Origin: Cyanobacteria bacterium M_DeepCast_200m_mx_001
GTDB taxonomy: Bacteria > Cyanobacteriota > Cyanobacteriia > PCC-6307 > Cyanobiaceae
Assembly: GCA_016882415.1 (NCBI GenBank)
Contig: VGQL01000002.1
Location: 1-52,079 of the forward strand
Length of the DNA stretch: 52,079 nucleotides
Direction: 5' to 3'
How positions within the stretch are numbered: the stretch's first letter is position 1; each line of letters starts with the position of its first letter. The translations under genes were made by a program, and so were the position numbers. The notes under the pieces are model-generated. The model was not told where the DNA came from. It was given only the letters and a program-made list of their open reading frames with translations, and did no database searches. This document shows, piece after piece, positions 1 to 9,293 of this stretch.

Positions 1-552
1 GATCCCGGCCCCCCCGCCGACGGGGAGGACCACACCCCGCCCCTGCCGCTGGAGCCCGATGGCCGCGTCACCGCCACCACCCTTCCCCGCGACCCCCTGC
101 TGCAGCTGCGCTGGTGGACCCACCTGGACCGGGCCCTGCGCCGCCGCCTGCGCAACCTCTCCCACGCGGTGAACGTGGAACTGCTGCGGGTTGGACTGGC
201 CCAGGGGCTGCTGCCCATGGGACTGCTCGATGCGGTGCTCGACGGCCAGCTGGAGGCGCTGCCGGCCCCCGCCAACCTGCTGCGCCTGCCCTTGCCCCTG
301 CCGGAGGGTCAGGGACTGGCGGAGGGGTTGCCCAGCCAGGTGCTGGCGCTGCTGTTGCGCTGCGGCGATCTCGAGTTTGAGCAGCCCCGCTTGCGCAGTT
401 GTCGCAAACGACTCGAGCAGCGCCGGCGTGCATTGCGCACAATGGCCAAACGCTATGGCGGCTGGCAGCGCCGGCTGCGGGCGCTCCAAGCCGAACAGCA
501 GTGGTTTCAGGACAGTGCCCCACCCCCGATCCCCCCGGCGCCCCAGCGCTGA
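1..552 (+). CDS. Conserved hypothetical protein, 5' end cut off
   Basis: The reading frame is open from the first base of the window and stops with TGA at 550-552, so the N-terminus lies outside. The visible 183 residues are Arg-, Leu- and Pro-rich and mostly helical in character. They include a stretch HAVNVELLRVGL, then LEFEQPRLRSCRKRLEQRRR, and a basic coiled-coil-like tail ending near WQRRLRALQAEQQW. No catalytic motif is visible. It resembles the unknown protein that I recall preceding recG in cyanobacteria, but I cannot assign a function. It overlaps the likely recG start by about 50 bases, so the two are probably co-transcribed. Confidence 0.7.
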   Translation, partial: DPGPPADGEDHTPPLPLEPDGRVTATTLPRDPLLQLRWWTHLDRALRRRLRNLSHAVNVELLRVGLAQGLLPMGLLDAVLDGQLEALPAPANLLRLPLPLPEGQGLAEGLPSQVLALLLRCGDLEFEQPRLRSCRKRLEQRRRALRTMAKRYGGWQRRLRALQAEQQWFQDSAPPPIPPAPQR

Positions 553-3002
553 GGCCGGAGGCCTGGTTCCGCCCGCTGCAGCAGGGTCTGCTGCTGGAGG
601 CGGACCGGGGCTTCGGTGATCTGCAGGGGCGCCGCGAACCCTTCCATGGCTTCCTGGCCCGGGAACTGCGCCAGCCCCCCAGCGGCCTCACCCCGGCCCA
701 GGCCCAGCCGCTGCTGGAGTTGGCGGATCGCTTCGATGGCTATGGGGCCCTGACCCTGGCCCAACGGCAGGCGCTGGTGCGCCGCACGCGCCAGCAGCTG
801 CATGAGCTGCAGCGCAGCCTGGAACCCCCCAGCCCCGTGGCCCCGCCGCGCCTGAAGCTGGTGTCCAACGCCGCTGCAGCGCCCGCGGCGGACCGCACCA
901 TCCTCCCCGACACGCCCCTGGCGGATGTGCGGGGGGTGGGGCCCAAGCTGGCCGCCAAGCTGGCGGCCCTGGATCTCTGGCTGGCCCGGGATCTGGTGCG
1001 CTATTACCCGCGCGACTACCTCGATTACGCCCACCTGGTGCGCATCGCCGCCCTGGAGCCCGGGCGCACCGCCACCATCGTGGCCACCGTTCGGCGCAGC
1101 CACAGCTTCACCAGCCCCCGCAACCCCAACCTCTCGATCCTGGAGCTGCAGCTGGTGGATGTCACCGGCCGGCTCAAGGTGTCGAAGTTCTTCGCGGGCA
1201 AACGGTTCAGCTCCCCGGGCTGGCTGAAGCTGCAGCAGCGCCAGTACCCCCCGGGGGCCACGGTGGCGGTGAGCGGTCTGGTGAAGGAGACCCCCTACGG
1301 CCCCGCCTTTCAGGATCCGCTGATGGAGGTGCTGGCCAGCCCCTCCGCCCCGGTGCGCAGCGAACAGATCGGGCGCCTGCTGCCCGTCTATGGGCTCACG
1401 GAGGGCCTCAGCGCCGATCGGCTGCGGGCGCTGATGCGGCCCGTGGTGGTGGCCGCCCGCGCCTGGGGGGATCCCCTGCCCGAGGCCCTGCGCCAGCGCC
1501 TGGGTTTGCTGCCCCTGGGGGAGGCCCTGCAGCAGATTCACGCCCCCGACCACCAGGCCAGCCTCAGCGCCGCCCGGCGCCGGTTGGTGTTCGATGAGTT
1601 TCTGCTGTTGCAGCTGGGCCTGCTGCAGCGGCGCCACGCCCTCACCAGCCGGCCGGCGCCCGCCTTGATGGCCCCGGAGGGTGCCCTGCTGCAGGCCTTC
1701 CTGGAGTTGCTGCCCTTCCCCCTCACCGGCGCCCAACGGCGCGTGCTGGCGGAGATCCGCGGCGAACTGCAGCGGGATCGCCCCATGGCCCGGCTGGTGC
1801 AGGGGGATGTGGGCAGTGGCAAAACCGTGGTGGCCATTGCGGCCCTGCTCACCGCCATCGAGGCCGGGTGCCAGGGGGCCCTGATGGCCCCCACGGAGGT
1901 GCTGGCGGAACAGCACTACCGCAAGCTCTGCGAGTGGTTGCCGCAGCTGCACGTGAGCTGCGCCCTGCTCACCGGCTCCACCCCGGCCCGGCGCCGCCGC
2001 GCGCTGCTGGCGGATCTGGCCAACGGCAACCTCCAGATGCTGGTGGGCACCCATGCCCTGCTGGAGGACCCCGTTCAATTCCAGCGGCTGGGGCTGGTGG
2101 TGGTGGATGAGCAGCACCGCTTCGGCGTGCACCAGCGCAACCGCTTGCTGGATAAGGGTCTGCAGCCCCACCTGCTCACCATGACGGCCACGCCGATCCC
2201 CCGCACCCTCGCCCTGTCGCTGCATGGCGACCTGGAGGTGAGCCAGATCGACGAACTGCCCCCGGGCCGCACCCCCATCCGCACCAGCCTGCTGTCGGCG
2301 GGGCAGCGCCAGGAGGCCTACGACCTGATCCGCGAGCAGGTGGCCCTGGGGCAGCGGGCCTATGTGGTGCTGCCCCTGGTGGAGGAGTCGGAGAAGCTCG
2401 ATCTGCGCTCGGCGGTGGAGGTGCATGGGCAACTCAGCCGTGAGGTGTTCCCCGACCTCAGCGTGGGGCTGCTGCACGGCCGCCTCTCCAGTGCCGACAA
2501 ACAGGCGGCGATCACCGCCTTTGCGGAGGGCCGCAGCCAGGTGTTGGTGAGCACCACCGTGGTGGAGGTGGGGGTGGATGTGCCCGCCGCCAGCGTGATG
2601 CTGATCGACCATGCCGAGCGTTTCGGCCTCGCGCAGCTGCATCAGTTGCGGGGCCGCGTCGGCCGGGGGGCGGCCGCCTCCCATTGCCTGCTGGTGCATG
2701 ACAGCCGCCAGGCCCTGGCCCGCCAGCGGCTGGAGGTGCTGGTGCGCTCCACCGATGGCTTTGAGATCGCCGAGATGGATTTGCGCCTGCGGGGGCCCGG
2801 CCAGGTGCTGGGCACCCGCCAGAGCGGCCTTCCAGACCTGGCCCTGGCCAGCCTCACCGAGGATGGCGAGGTGCTGGAGCTGGCCCGCAGCATCGCCCAG
2901 GAGCTGTTGCACAACGACCCGCAGCTCGCCCAGGCCCCCGCCCTGGCGGCGGTGCTCAGCGACCAGCGCCATCGCCTGGCGTCGGGGGGGCGGCTCAACT
3001 GA
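501..3002 (+). CDS. recG: ATP-dependent DNA helicase RecG
   Basis: RecG remodels stalled replication forks and Holliday junctions. The protein shows, in order, a cyanobacterial N-terminal extension (WFRPLQQGLLLEADRGF), the wedge/OB region with DVRGVGPKLAAKL, Walker A GDVGSGKTVVA, the RecG form of the DEAD box DEQHRFG, motif III MTATPIPRTLAL, and the C-terminal helicase motif QLRGRVGRG. The start is uncertain. The frame is open further back to a TTG at 399, but that lies deep inside the upstream gene. GTG 501 is the best conventional codon before the conserved WFRPL block and gives 833 residues. Its stop TGA shares a base with the ATG of the next gene (TGATG), which suggests translational coupling. 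Confidence 0.93.
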   Translation: MVSGQCPTPDPPGAPALRPEAWFRPLQQGLLLEADRGFGDLQGRREPFHGFLARELRQPPSGLTPAQAQPLLELADRFDGYGALTLAQRQALVRRTRQQLHELQRSLEPPSPVAPPRLKLVSNAAAAPAADRTILPDTPLADVRGVGPKLAAKLAALDLWLARDLVRYYPRDYLDYAHLVRIAALEPGRTATIVATVRRSHSFTSPRNPNLSILELQLVDVTGRLKVSKFFAGKRFSSPGWLKLQQRQYPPGATVAVSGLVKETPYGPAFQDPLMEVLASPSAPVRSEQIGRLLPVYGLTEGLSADRLRALMRPVVVAARAWGDPLPEALRQRLGLLPLGEALQQIHAPDHQASLSAARRRLVFDEFLLLQLGLLQRRHALTSRPAPALMAPEGALLQAFLELLPFPLTGAQRRVLAEIRGELQRDRPMARLVQGDVGSGKTVVAIAALLTAIEAGCQGALMAPTEVLAEQHYRKLCEWLPQLHVSCALLTGSTPARRRRALLADLANGNLQMLVGTHALLEDPVQFQRLGLVVVDEQHRFGVHQRNRLLDKGLQPHLLTMTATPIPRTLALSLHGDLEVSQIDELPPGRTPIRTSLLSAGQRQEAYDLIREQVALGQRAYVVLPLVEESEKLDLRSAVEVHGQLSREVFPDLSVGLLHGRLSSADKQAAITAFAEGRSQVLVSTTVVEVGVDVPAASVMLIDHAERFGLAQLHQLRGRVGRGAAASHCLLVHDSRQALARQRLEVLVRSTDGFEIAEMDLRLRGPGQVLGTRQSGLPDLALASLTEDGEVLELARSIAQELLHNDPQLAQAPALAAVLSDQRHRLASGGRLN

Positions 3003-3727
3003 TGGCCCCGCGTCCTTGGAGCCACATCCCCATCGCCGACAACGGTGAGCCCCTGCAGGCGCTGCCCGCGGCCCTGTTTCGGCTGGAACCCCACCCCTAT
3101 GTCGCCGTCGGTGCCCCCTATGGCGAGCAGGCCTCGCCGTTTCGGCTGCGGCAGGGGGTCATCGATCGCCTGCTCACCGCCCAGCACTGGCTCCAGGATC
3201 AGCACCCCCAGTGGCGTCTGGCGGTGTTTGACGCCTGGAGGCCCCTGGAGGTTCAGCACTTCATGGTGCAGCACGCCATCCGCGGCGAGTGCGCGCGACT
3301 CGCTGTCGATCCGGAACAGCCCAGCCCCCAGCGGGAGGCGGTGGTGGCCGAGGTGGGCCGCTTCTGGGCTCCCCCCAGCGCGGACCCGCGCACCCCACCC
3401 CCCCACAGCACCGGTGCGGCGGTGGATCTCACCCTGATCACCGCCAACGGCGAGCCGCTGCCGATGGGATCGGAGATTGATGCCATCGGGGCCGTCTCCG
3501 AGCCCGACCATTTCCAGCGGCGGGCTGCCGATCTACCCGCCGGCCCGGAGCGGGAGCAATGCCTGCGCTGGCACGGCCACCGGGAGGCCCTGGCGGCGGC
3601 CATGGCGGCCGCCGGCTTCGCCCGGCACCCCAATGAGTGGTGGCACTTCAGCCACGGCGATCAGCTCTGGGCCTGGCTGCAGCAGCGGCCCCAGGCGATC
3701 TACGGCCGCTGGGGCCTCAGGGGGTAG
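3002..3727 (+). CDS. M15-family D-alanyl-D-alanine dipeptidase (VanX/DdpX-like)
   Basis: A 241-residue zinc peptidase of the M15D type, which cleaves D-Ala-D-Ala dipeptide. The zinc-site motifs are visible: PHSTGAAVDL around residue 137 (the S-x-H-x-x-G-x-A-x-D pattern) and NEWWHFSHGD near residue 214 (the E-x-x-W-H pattern). FDAWRPLEVQ near residue 78 carries the conserved Arg region. No signal peptide is evident, so it is probably cytoplasmic, as in VanX and DdpX. The ATG overlaps the recG stop by one base. No vanH or vanA ligase partner is nearby, so the likely role is peptidoglycan dipeptide recycling rather than resistance. That role is inferred. Confidence 0.88.
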   Translation: MAPRPWSHIPIADNGEPLQALPAALFRLEPHPYVAVGAPYGEQASPFRLRQGVIDRLLTAQHWLQDQHPQWRLAVFDAWRPLEVQHFMVQHAIRGECARLAVDPEQPSPQREAVVAEVGRFWAPPSADPRTPPPHSTGAAVDLTLITANGEPLPMGSEIDAIGAVSEPDHFQRRAADLPAGPEREQCLRWHGHREALAAAMAAAGFARHPNEWWHFSHGDQLWAWLQQRPQAIYGRWGLRG

Positions 3728-3730
3728 CGC

Positions 3731-5524
3731 TCAGGACCCGGCGCCCAGCAGGGCAACAACCTGATCACGCCCCAGCCTGTGCACGTAGTCCCCGAAGCTG
3801 CGGCGCCCCCCGACGGCCTTCCAGCCCAGCAGCAGTGGCTCCAGGGTGGTCTCCAACCGCTCCAGCGGCATCCGCTCCAGGTAGGGCTCCGCCAGCCGCT
3901 GCAGGTTTGGGGTGCCCCCGAGCCACAGCTGGTATTGGTTGACGCCATCGCCCACCAGGCCCAGCTCCGCCATGTAGGGACGGGCGCAGCCGTTGGGGCA
4001 GCCGGTCATGCGCACCAGGATTGATTTGCCGATCTCCAGGCGCCGCAGTTGGGCATCGAGGCGATCCAGCACGTCCGGGAGAATGCGCTCCGCCTCTGTC
4101 ACCGCCAGGCCGCAGAGGGGCAGGGCAGGGCAGGCGATCGCATGGCGCGCCAGCAGGGAGGGCTCCTCGGGGGTGGTGATCCCCAGGGCCGCCAGCGCCT
4201 CCCGCAGGGTGCTGCGCTGGGCGGTGCCGATGTTGCACAGCAGCAGATCCTGGTTGGGGGTGAGCCGCACCTCCAGTTGGTAGGTGGCCACCAGCTCCCG
4301 CAGGCCGCGCTTGAGTGCGCCGGAGAGGCGTCCACACAGCAGCGGGATGCCCACAAACCAGAGGCCGGAGCTCTGCCGGTGCCAGCCCAGGTAATCCTCC
4401 AGCTTGGCCTTGGGCTCCAGCCGCATCCCCTTGATCGGATGGTGGAAGTACTTCGCCTTGAGCTCCGCCTTGAACCAGGCGATGCCCTGGTCGTTGATCA
4501 GGTATTTCATCCGCGCGTGGCGGCGGGTCTGGCGGTCGCCGTAGTCCCGCTGCAGCGCCAGGATCGCCTGCACCAGGTCGAGCACGTGCTCCGCCTCCAC
4601 GTAGCCGAGCGGATCGGCGGTGCGGGCGAAGGTTTCCTCCTTGTTGTGGGTGCGCCCCATGCCGCCCCCCACGTAGACGTTGCAGCCCTTGAGGGCTCCG
4701 CTGGCGTCGGCGAAGGCCACCAGGCCGATGTCCTGGGTGAGCAGATCCACCGAGTTGTCACCGGGCACGGTGACGGCGCACTTGAACTTGCGTGGCAGGT
4801 AGGTGCCGCCATAGAGCGGTTCGCTGGCGTCGCCGCTGAACACGCCCCCCGCCTGCTGCCGTTCCCGCACCTGCTTGACGGCCTTGCGGGGCTTGAGGCG
4901 ATAGCTCAGCTCCCCATCCACCCAGAGGTCGAGATAGGCCCCCTCGGCCGCCTGGGGGGCGAGGGTGTCAGCGATGTCATCCGCCAGCTGCCGCGCCGCC
5001 GGATAGGCGCCCTTCTCGTAGGGGGCGGCGGGGCTCATCACGTTGCGGTTGATGTCTCCGCAGGCCGCGAGGGTGGAGCCCATGGCGCGCACGATCGAGC
5101 CGATCACCTCCTTGAGGTGTTGTTTGCGCACGCCGTGCAGCTGGAACGCCTGGCGGGTGGTGGCGCGCATGGTGCCGTTGCCCAGCCGGTCCGCCAGCTC
5201 GTCGAGGGCCAGGTAGAGGGAGGCGGGGATGCGGCCACCGGGGCTGCGCAGCCGCAGCATCATCTGCCAGTCCTTGTCCTGCCCCTTCTGGCGGTTGTCG
5301 CGGTTGTCCTGTTGATAGCTGCCGTGGAACTTCAGCAGCTGCACGGCCCCATCGGTGAAGTTGGGCTGTTCATTGCCCAGCTCCTCCAGCAGTGGATTCC
5401 GCAGGTAGTCGCTGTCGGCCTTGAGCTGCTCAAACTTGCTGCGCTCGGCCCCGGTGGCGATGCAGGGGGAAAACTGCCGTTCTGTCCCTGCCGTCACGGT
5501 CACACGCTGCTCTGCTGCCGACAT
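3731..5524 (-). CDS. sir: Ferredoxin-dependent sulfite reductase
   Basis: Reduces sulfite to sulfide in assimilatory sulfur metabolism, taking electrons from ferredoxin. The [4Fe-4S]/siroheme ligands are visible as the pair ACPALPLCG (C-x5-C) and TGCPNGCARP (C-x3-C) near residues 475-520. Siroheme-binding Arg/Lys segments appear in MRATTRQAFQLHG and the MGRTHNKEETFART region. Translation from ATG 5524 gives 597 residues. A GTG at 5542 is in frame, but the MSAAEQRVTV start looks more natural. It converges on the M15 dipeptidase with a 3-base gap and is divergent from glyS across 94 bases. Confidence 0.95.
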   Translation of the reverse strand: MSAAEQRVTVTAGTERQFSPCIATGAERSKFEQLKADSDYLRNPLLEELGNEQPNFTDGAVQLLKFHGSYQQDNRDNRQKGQDKDWQMMLRLRSPGGRIPASLYLALDELADRLGNGTMRATTRQAFQLHGVRKQHLKEVIGSIVRAMGSTLAACGDINRNVMSPAAPYEKGAYPAARQLADDIADTLAPQAAEGAYLDLWVDGELSYRLKPRKAVKQVRERQQAGGVFSGDASEPLYGGTYLPRKFKCAVTVPGDNSVDLLTQDIGLVAFADASGALKGCNVYVGGGMGRTHNKEETFARTADPLGYVEAEHVLDLVQAILALQRDYGDRQTRRHARMKYLINDQGIAWFKAELKAKYFHHPIKGMRLEPKAKLEDYLGWHRQSSGLWFVGIPLLCGRLSGALKRGLRELVATYQLEVRLTPNQDLLLCNIGTAQRSTLREALAALGITTPEEPSLLARHAIACPALPLCGLAVTEAERILPDVLDRLDAQLRRLEIGKSILVRMTGCPNGCARPYMAELGLVGDGVNQYQLWLGGTPNLQRLAEPYLERMPLERLETTLEPLLLGWKAVGGRRSFGDYVHRLGRDQVVALLGAGS

Positions 5525-5587
5525 CCGACCGTAGCGAAACACCGTTCCCAGCTGGCTTGGACAGGGCTCCTCGCGCTGATCCCTTCA

Positions 5588-5601
5588 ATACAGTGGGCGG
5601 C
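5588..5601 (+). promoter_or_regulatory. Candidate -10 region of glyS (ATACAGTGGGCGGC)
   Basis: TACAGT at 5589-5594 fits the TANNNT -10 pattern and lies 25 bases before the glyS GTG. The whole 14-mer recurs exactly upstream of glpX at 19334-19347. No convincing -35 hexamer is visible, so this is a motif-based guess. Confidence 0.4.
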
Positions 5602-5618
5602 TGCTGTGGCCTGCCTGC

Positions 5619-7784
5619 GTGTCGACCTTTCTGCTGGAGATCGGGACCGAGGAGCTGCCGGCAGACTTTGCCCGCCTCGCCCTGCCCCAGCTGGAGCAGA
5701 TGCTGCGGCGCGATTTCCAGGAGGCCCGCCTCGGCCATGGCGCGATCCACTGCACCAGCACCCCCCGCCGCCTGGCGGTGACGGTGGAGCAGATGGAGGC
5801 CCGCACGCCCGACCTCCAGGAGGAGCGCAAGGGCCCCCCGGCCGCCCAGGCCTTCCGGGATGGGGTGGCCACGCCGGCCGCCGTGGGTTTCGCCAACCGC
5901 TGCGGCCTGGCGGCTGAGGCCCTGGAGGTGCGGGACACCCCCAAGGGCCCCTTTGTGTTCGCCACGGTGCTGGAGCCCGGACGCTCCGCCCAGGAGCTGC
6001 TCACCGCCTGGATCCCCCAATGGATTCAGGGGCTGCAGGGGCGCCGCTTCATGCGCTGGGGGGAGGGGGAGAGCCGCTTCTCCCGACCCGTGCGCTGGCT
6101 GGTGGCCCTGCTGGATGGCGCCGTGCTGCCCGTGGTGCTGGAGGGCAGCGACCCCCCGGTGCGCGCCGGCAACCTGAGCCGCGGCCATCGGCTCCTGGCG
6201 GCCTCGGTGCCGGTCGACCATGCCGACACCTACGCCCACTGCCTGGCTGCCGTGGGGGTGCAGGTGAACCGCGACACGCGCGGCCAGTGGATCCGCACCG
6301 CCGTGGAGCAGGCCGCCGCCCGGCTTGAAGCCGAGCCGGACTGCCCGACAGCCCTTTACGACGAACTCACCGATCTGGTGGAGGCACCACTGCTGATCGA
6401 GGGGCAGATGGATGCCCATTACCTGGATCTCCCGGCCGAGGTGCTCAGCACCGTGATGCGGGCCCACCAGCGCTACGTGCCGCTCTACCGCCGTGATGCG
6501 GCCCGCGATCCCCTGGCCCTCGACGCCCGCGCCAGCCTGCTGCCCCGTTTCCTCTGCATCGGCAACGGCCTGCCGGAGGCCAGCCCCACGGTGCAGCGGG
6601 GCAATGAACGGGTGCTCAAGGCCCGCCTGGCGGATGCGGAGTTCTTTGTTCAGGCCGACCGTGCCGTCCCGAGCATCGACCGCCGTGACCAGCTGGCCCG
6701 GGTGACCTTCGCGGAGGGGCTCGGCTCCCTGCTGGATCGCGTCGAACGGCTGGAATGGTGCACCGATGTGCTGCTGGAGCAGCTGGGCATCGGCGGCGCC
6801 ACCGCCGTGGCCGCCCGCCGTGCCGCCCACCTGTGCAAGCACGATCTGGTGAGCCAGATGGTGGGTGAATTCCCCGAACTGCAGGGGGTGATGGGCGGCA
6901 AGTACCTCCTGGCTGAGGGGGAGAGCCGCGAGGTGGCCCTGGCGGTGCTGGAGCACTACCTGCCCCGGGGTGCCGGTGACGCCCTGCCCGACTCCGAGGC
7001 CGGCGCGGTGGTGGCCCTGGCGGAACGCCTGGAGCTGCTGTTGAGCATCTACGCCAAGGGGGAGCGGCCCAGCGGCTCCTCCGACCCCTACGCCCTGCGC
7101 CGGGCGGGCAATGGTCTGCTGCAGATCCTCTGGAGCCGTGGCTGGTCCCTCGATCTGCTGGCGTTCCTGGAGCGGGCCACGGCCCACTGGGCGCAGCTGT
7201 TGCCGGCCTTCGGGGTGGATGCCCGGGCCCTGGCCCTGGAGCTGGCGGAATTCCTACGCCAGCGGCTGCTCAGCCTGCTGGAGGAGGCGGGGGTGGATCC
7301 TGATCTGGTGCAGGCGGTGGCCGGCGACACGGTGCCCCTGGAGCGGGTGCTCCGCGATCCCGCCGATGCGCGCCAGCGGGCCGATCTGCTGGTGGCCCTG
7401 CGGGCCAGCGGTGCGCTCGCGGCGGTGCAGGCGGTGGTGACGCGGGCCGCGCGCCTGGCGGAGAAGGGCAGCCTGCCGGCCTCGGTGCTCTCCGCCAGCG
7501 GGGTGGTGGATGCCGGCCTGTTTGAGCAGCCCAGTGAGGCGGGCATGCTGGCGGTGCTCAACGGCCTCGAGCCCATTGCCACCGGTGGCGCGAGCGATCG
7601 CTACGGCCGCCTGGCCGCCGGGCTCAGCGCCGGAGCCGCCGCCCTGGCTGCTTTCTTCGATGGCGACCAGAGCGTGATGGTGATGGCCGACGATCCGGCG
7701 ATCCGCAGCAACCGCCTCAATCTGCTGGCGGTGCTGCGCAATCAGGCGTCGGTGCTGGCCGACTTCAGCCGCCTCAGCGGCTGA
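5619..7784 (+). CDS. glyS: Glycyl-tRNA synthetase beta subunit
   Basis: The beta chain of the bacterial alpha2-beta2 glycyl-tRNA synthetase, which binds tRNA-Gly and supports charging by the alpha subunit. The 721-residue length fits the family. It opens with the characteristic LLEIGTEELPADFARLALPQL, contains TSTPRRLAVTVE and RFMRWGEGESRFSRPVRWLVAL, and has HD-like and anticodon-binding regions toward the C-terminus (KYLLAEGESREVALAVLEHY, then SDPYALRRAGNGLLQIL). The start is GTG 5619. The alpha subunit gene (glyQ) is not in this window. The 3' end overlaps convergent chlP by 11 bases. Confidence 0.96.
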   Translation: MSTFLLEIGTEELPADFARLALPQLEQMLRRDFQEARLGHGAIHCTSTPRRLAVTVEQMEARTPDLQEERKGPPAAQAFRDGVATPAAVGFANRCGLAAEALEVRDTPKGPFVFATVLEPGRSAQELLTAWIPQWIQGLQGRRFMRWGEGESRFSRPVRWLVALLDGAVLPVVLEGSDPPVRAGNLSRGHRLLAASVPVDHADTYAHCLAAVGVQVNRDTRGQWIRTAVEQAAARLEAEPDCPTALYDELTDLVEAPLLIEGQMDAHYLDLPAEVLSTVMRAHQRYVPLYRRDAARDPLALDARASLLPRFLCIGNGLPEASPTVQRGNERVLKARLADAEFFVQADRAVPSIDRRDQLARVTFAEGLGSLLDRVERLEWCTDVLLEQLGIGGATAVAARRAAHLCKHDLVSQMVGEFPELQGVMGGKYLLAEGESREVALAVLEHYLPRGAGDALPDSEAGAVVALAERLELLLSIYAKGERPSGSSDPYALRRAGNGLLQILWSRGWSLDLLAFLERATAHWAQLLPAFGVDARALALELAEFLRQRLLSLLEEAGVDPDLVQAVAGDTVPLERVLRDPADARQRADLLVALRASGALAAVQAVVTRAARLAEKGSLPASVLSASGVVDAGLFEQPSEAGMLAVLNGLEPIATGGASDRYGRLAAGLSAGAAALAAFFDGDQSVMVMADDPAIRSNRLNLLAVLRNQASVLADFSRLSG

Positions 7785-9141
7785 GGGCCGGCTCCCGGGT
7801 TTCGGTGTCCTTGGCGTCGCCCTTCTGGCCCCGCACCCGGATGCCACCCTTGATGGTGCTCACCGCGAGCATGGCGTTCACCTCCGCCTCATCGCGCACG
7901 GCACTGGGCACGGGCTTGTACCCCTGGGGAGCCAGGGCATTGCCCCGCAGCACTGACCCCAGGGTGAGCAGCGTCAGCTTGAGCTGCTGCCAGGGGTTCA
8001 TCATCACCACCCGCTTGTAGAGGTAGCTGTCGAAGGTGAGGCGCTGCACGTCCTTGTCATCGCACATCTCCACGAAGGCCTCGCGGGCCGCATCGTTGCG
8101 GTAGAAGATGTTCTGGAGGATCTCCAGCACCTTGTAGGTGGCGCCGTACTGGCGATCCCATGTCCTGATGTACTTCTTGAGATCCGCCTCGCTGGGCACG
8201 CGGCTGCCCCCCTGGCTGGCTTCCACGATCTGCTCGGCGCACATGCGGCCGCTCTTGGCGGCGAAGTAGATGCCTTCGCCGGAGCTTTTGGTGACGTAGC
8301 CGGCGGCATCACCCACCAGGGCCATGCGCCCCACCACCCGGCGCGGCCGGGGGTGCTCGGGGATCGGGTGGGCCTCCACCTTGATCACTTCACCATTCAC
8401 GAGACGCTTCTTGGCCCGTTCGCGGATGCCCTCCTGCAGGCTCTTGATCAGGCCCTGGTTCTCCTGCATCGTGCCGGTGCCCACGGCTACGTGGTCGTAT
8501 TTGGGGAACACCCAGGCGTAGAAGTCGGGGGACACATCGGTGCCCACATACATCTCCGCCAGGCTTTCGTAGTACTTCATCTCCTCCGGCGGCAGCTTGA
8601 TGCGCTCCTGGAAGGCGATGGCCACGTTGTAATCGCCGGCGTCCATGGCCTTGGCCACCCGGCTGTTGGCGCCGTCGGCGCCGATGATCACGTCCACCTC
8701 GAGGGTTTTGGTGTCGCCGGTGGCCTCCCCTTCGCTGTAGTCGGAGTAGGTGAGGGTGTAGGGGCCCTGGCGGTTGGCACCGGTGTCGATCTTGGTCACC
8801 AGGCCATTCACCAGCTGGGCCCCCAGTTCGGCGGCACGGTTGCGCAGGAAGGCGTCCATCACCTCACGCCGGCACATGCCGATGTATTCGTTCTCGTTCT
8901 CGAGATTGATGTCCACCTCCCGGTTGGAGGGGGAGATCATCTTCATGTTGCGGACCTTGCGGTCGATGATCGATTCCGGCAGGTCGAACTCGGCCACCAT
9001 GCACAGGGGAATGGCCCCACCGCAGGGTTTGGCGTTGTCGAGCTTGCGCTCGAAGATCCAGGTCTGAATGCCCGCCTTGGCCAGCACTTCGGCAGCACAG
9101 GATCCGCTCGGGCCGCCGCCCACCACCGCGACTCGCAACAT
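7774..9141 (-). CDS. chlP: Geranylgeranyl diphosphate/chlorophyllide reductase
   Basis: A flavoprotein that hydrogenates the geranylgeranyl chain to phytyl for chlorophyll, tocopherol and phylloquinone. The N-terminus MLRVAVVGGGPSGSCAAEVL is the dinucleotide-binding Rossmann motif and fixes the start at ATG 9141, giving 455 residues. The frame continues upstream, but only as low-complexity sequence. ADGANSRVAKAMDAGDYNVAIA and VGDAAGYVTKSSGEGIYFAAKSG are the second and third FAD-contact regions. A TAGCTT hexamer at 9182-9177 could be its -10 element. It converges on glyS with an 11-base overlap. Confidence 0.96.
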   Translation of the reverse strand: MLRVAVVGGGPSGSCAAEVLAKAGIQTWIFERKLDNAKPCGGAIPLCMVAEFDLPESIIDRKVRNMKMISPSNREVDINLENENEYIGMCRREVMDAFLRNRAAELGAQLVNGLVTKIDTGANRQGPYTLTYSDYSEGEATGDTKTLEVDVIIGADGANSRVAKAMDAGDYNVAIAFQERIKLPPEEMKYYESLAEMYVGTDVSPDFYAWVFPKYDHVAVGTGTMQENQGLIKSLQEGIRERAKKRLVNGEVIKVEAHPIPEHPRPRRVVGRMALVGDAAGYVTKSSGEGIYFAAKSGRMCAEQIVEASQGGSRVPSEADLKKYIRTWDRQYGATYKVLEILQNIFYRNDAAREAFVEMCDDKDVQRLTFDSYLYKRVVMMNPWQQLKLTLLTLGSVLRGNALAPQGYKPVPSAVRDEAEVNAMLAVSTIKGGIRVRGQKGDAKDTETREPALSR

Positions 9142-9226
9142 CTTGAAACCCGCTCCACCAAACGGTTGTTGGGCCGAAGCTAACACCGCTGCGCGGGCCA
9201 CCGCTGGCGGCTTCGGGCCCCGCCGG

Positions 9227-9232
9227 TAGCAT
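9227..9232 (+). promoter_or_regulatory. Candidate -10 hexamer TAGCAT
   Basis: A TANNNT hexamer lies in the gap between chlP and the VanY-like gene. If used, transcription would begin near 9239. That leaves about 55 bases before ATG 9294 but only about 7 before the alternative ATG 9246, which favours the later start. Confidence 0.35.
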
Positions 9233-9293
9233 CGCTCCATCCGTGATGTCCGGGAGATCAGGCTTGCCCAGCTCCGGACGGGCCCCGAACACC

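Noticed and set aside
507-2972. A long open frame antisense to recG (about 820 codons)
   Set aside because: A GC-rich third-position shadow: the protein is Gln/His/Gly/Ala-rich low complexity with no domains, and recG is unmistakable on the other strand.
4049-5917. A long plus-strand frame (about 620 codons) across sir and the start of glyS
   Set aside because: It is antisense to conserved sir sequence and then out of frame with glyS, with no family-like features.
5430-7187. A long minus-strand frame antisense to glyS
   Set aside because: Low-complexity Gln/His/Gly composition typical of antisense shadows in GC-rich genes.
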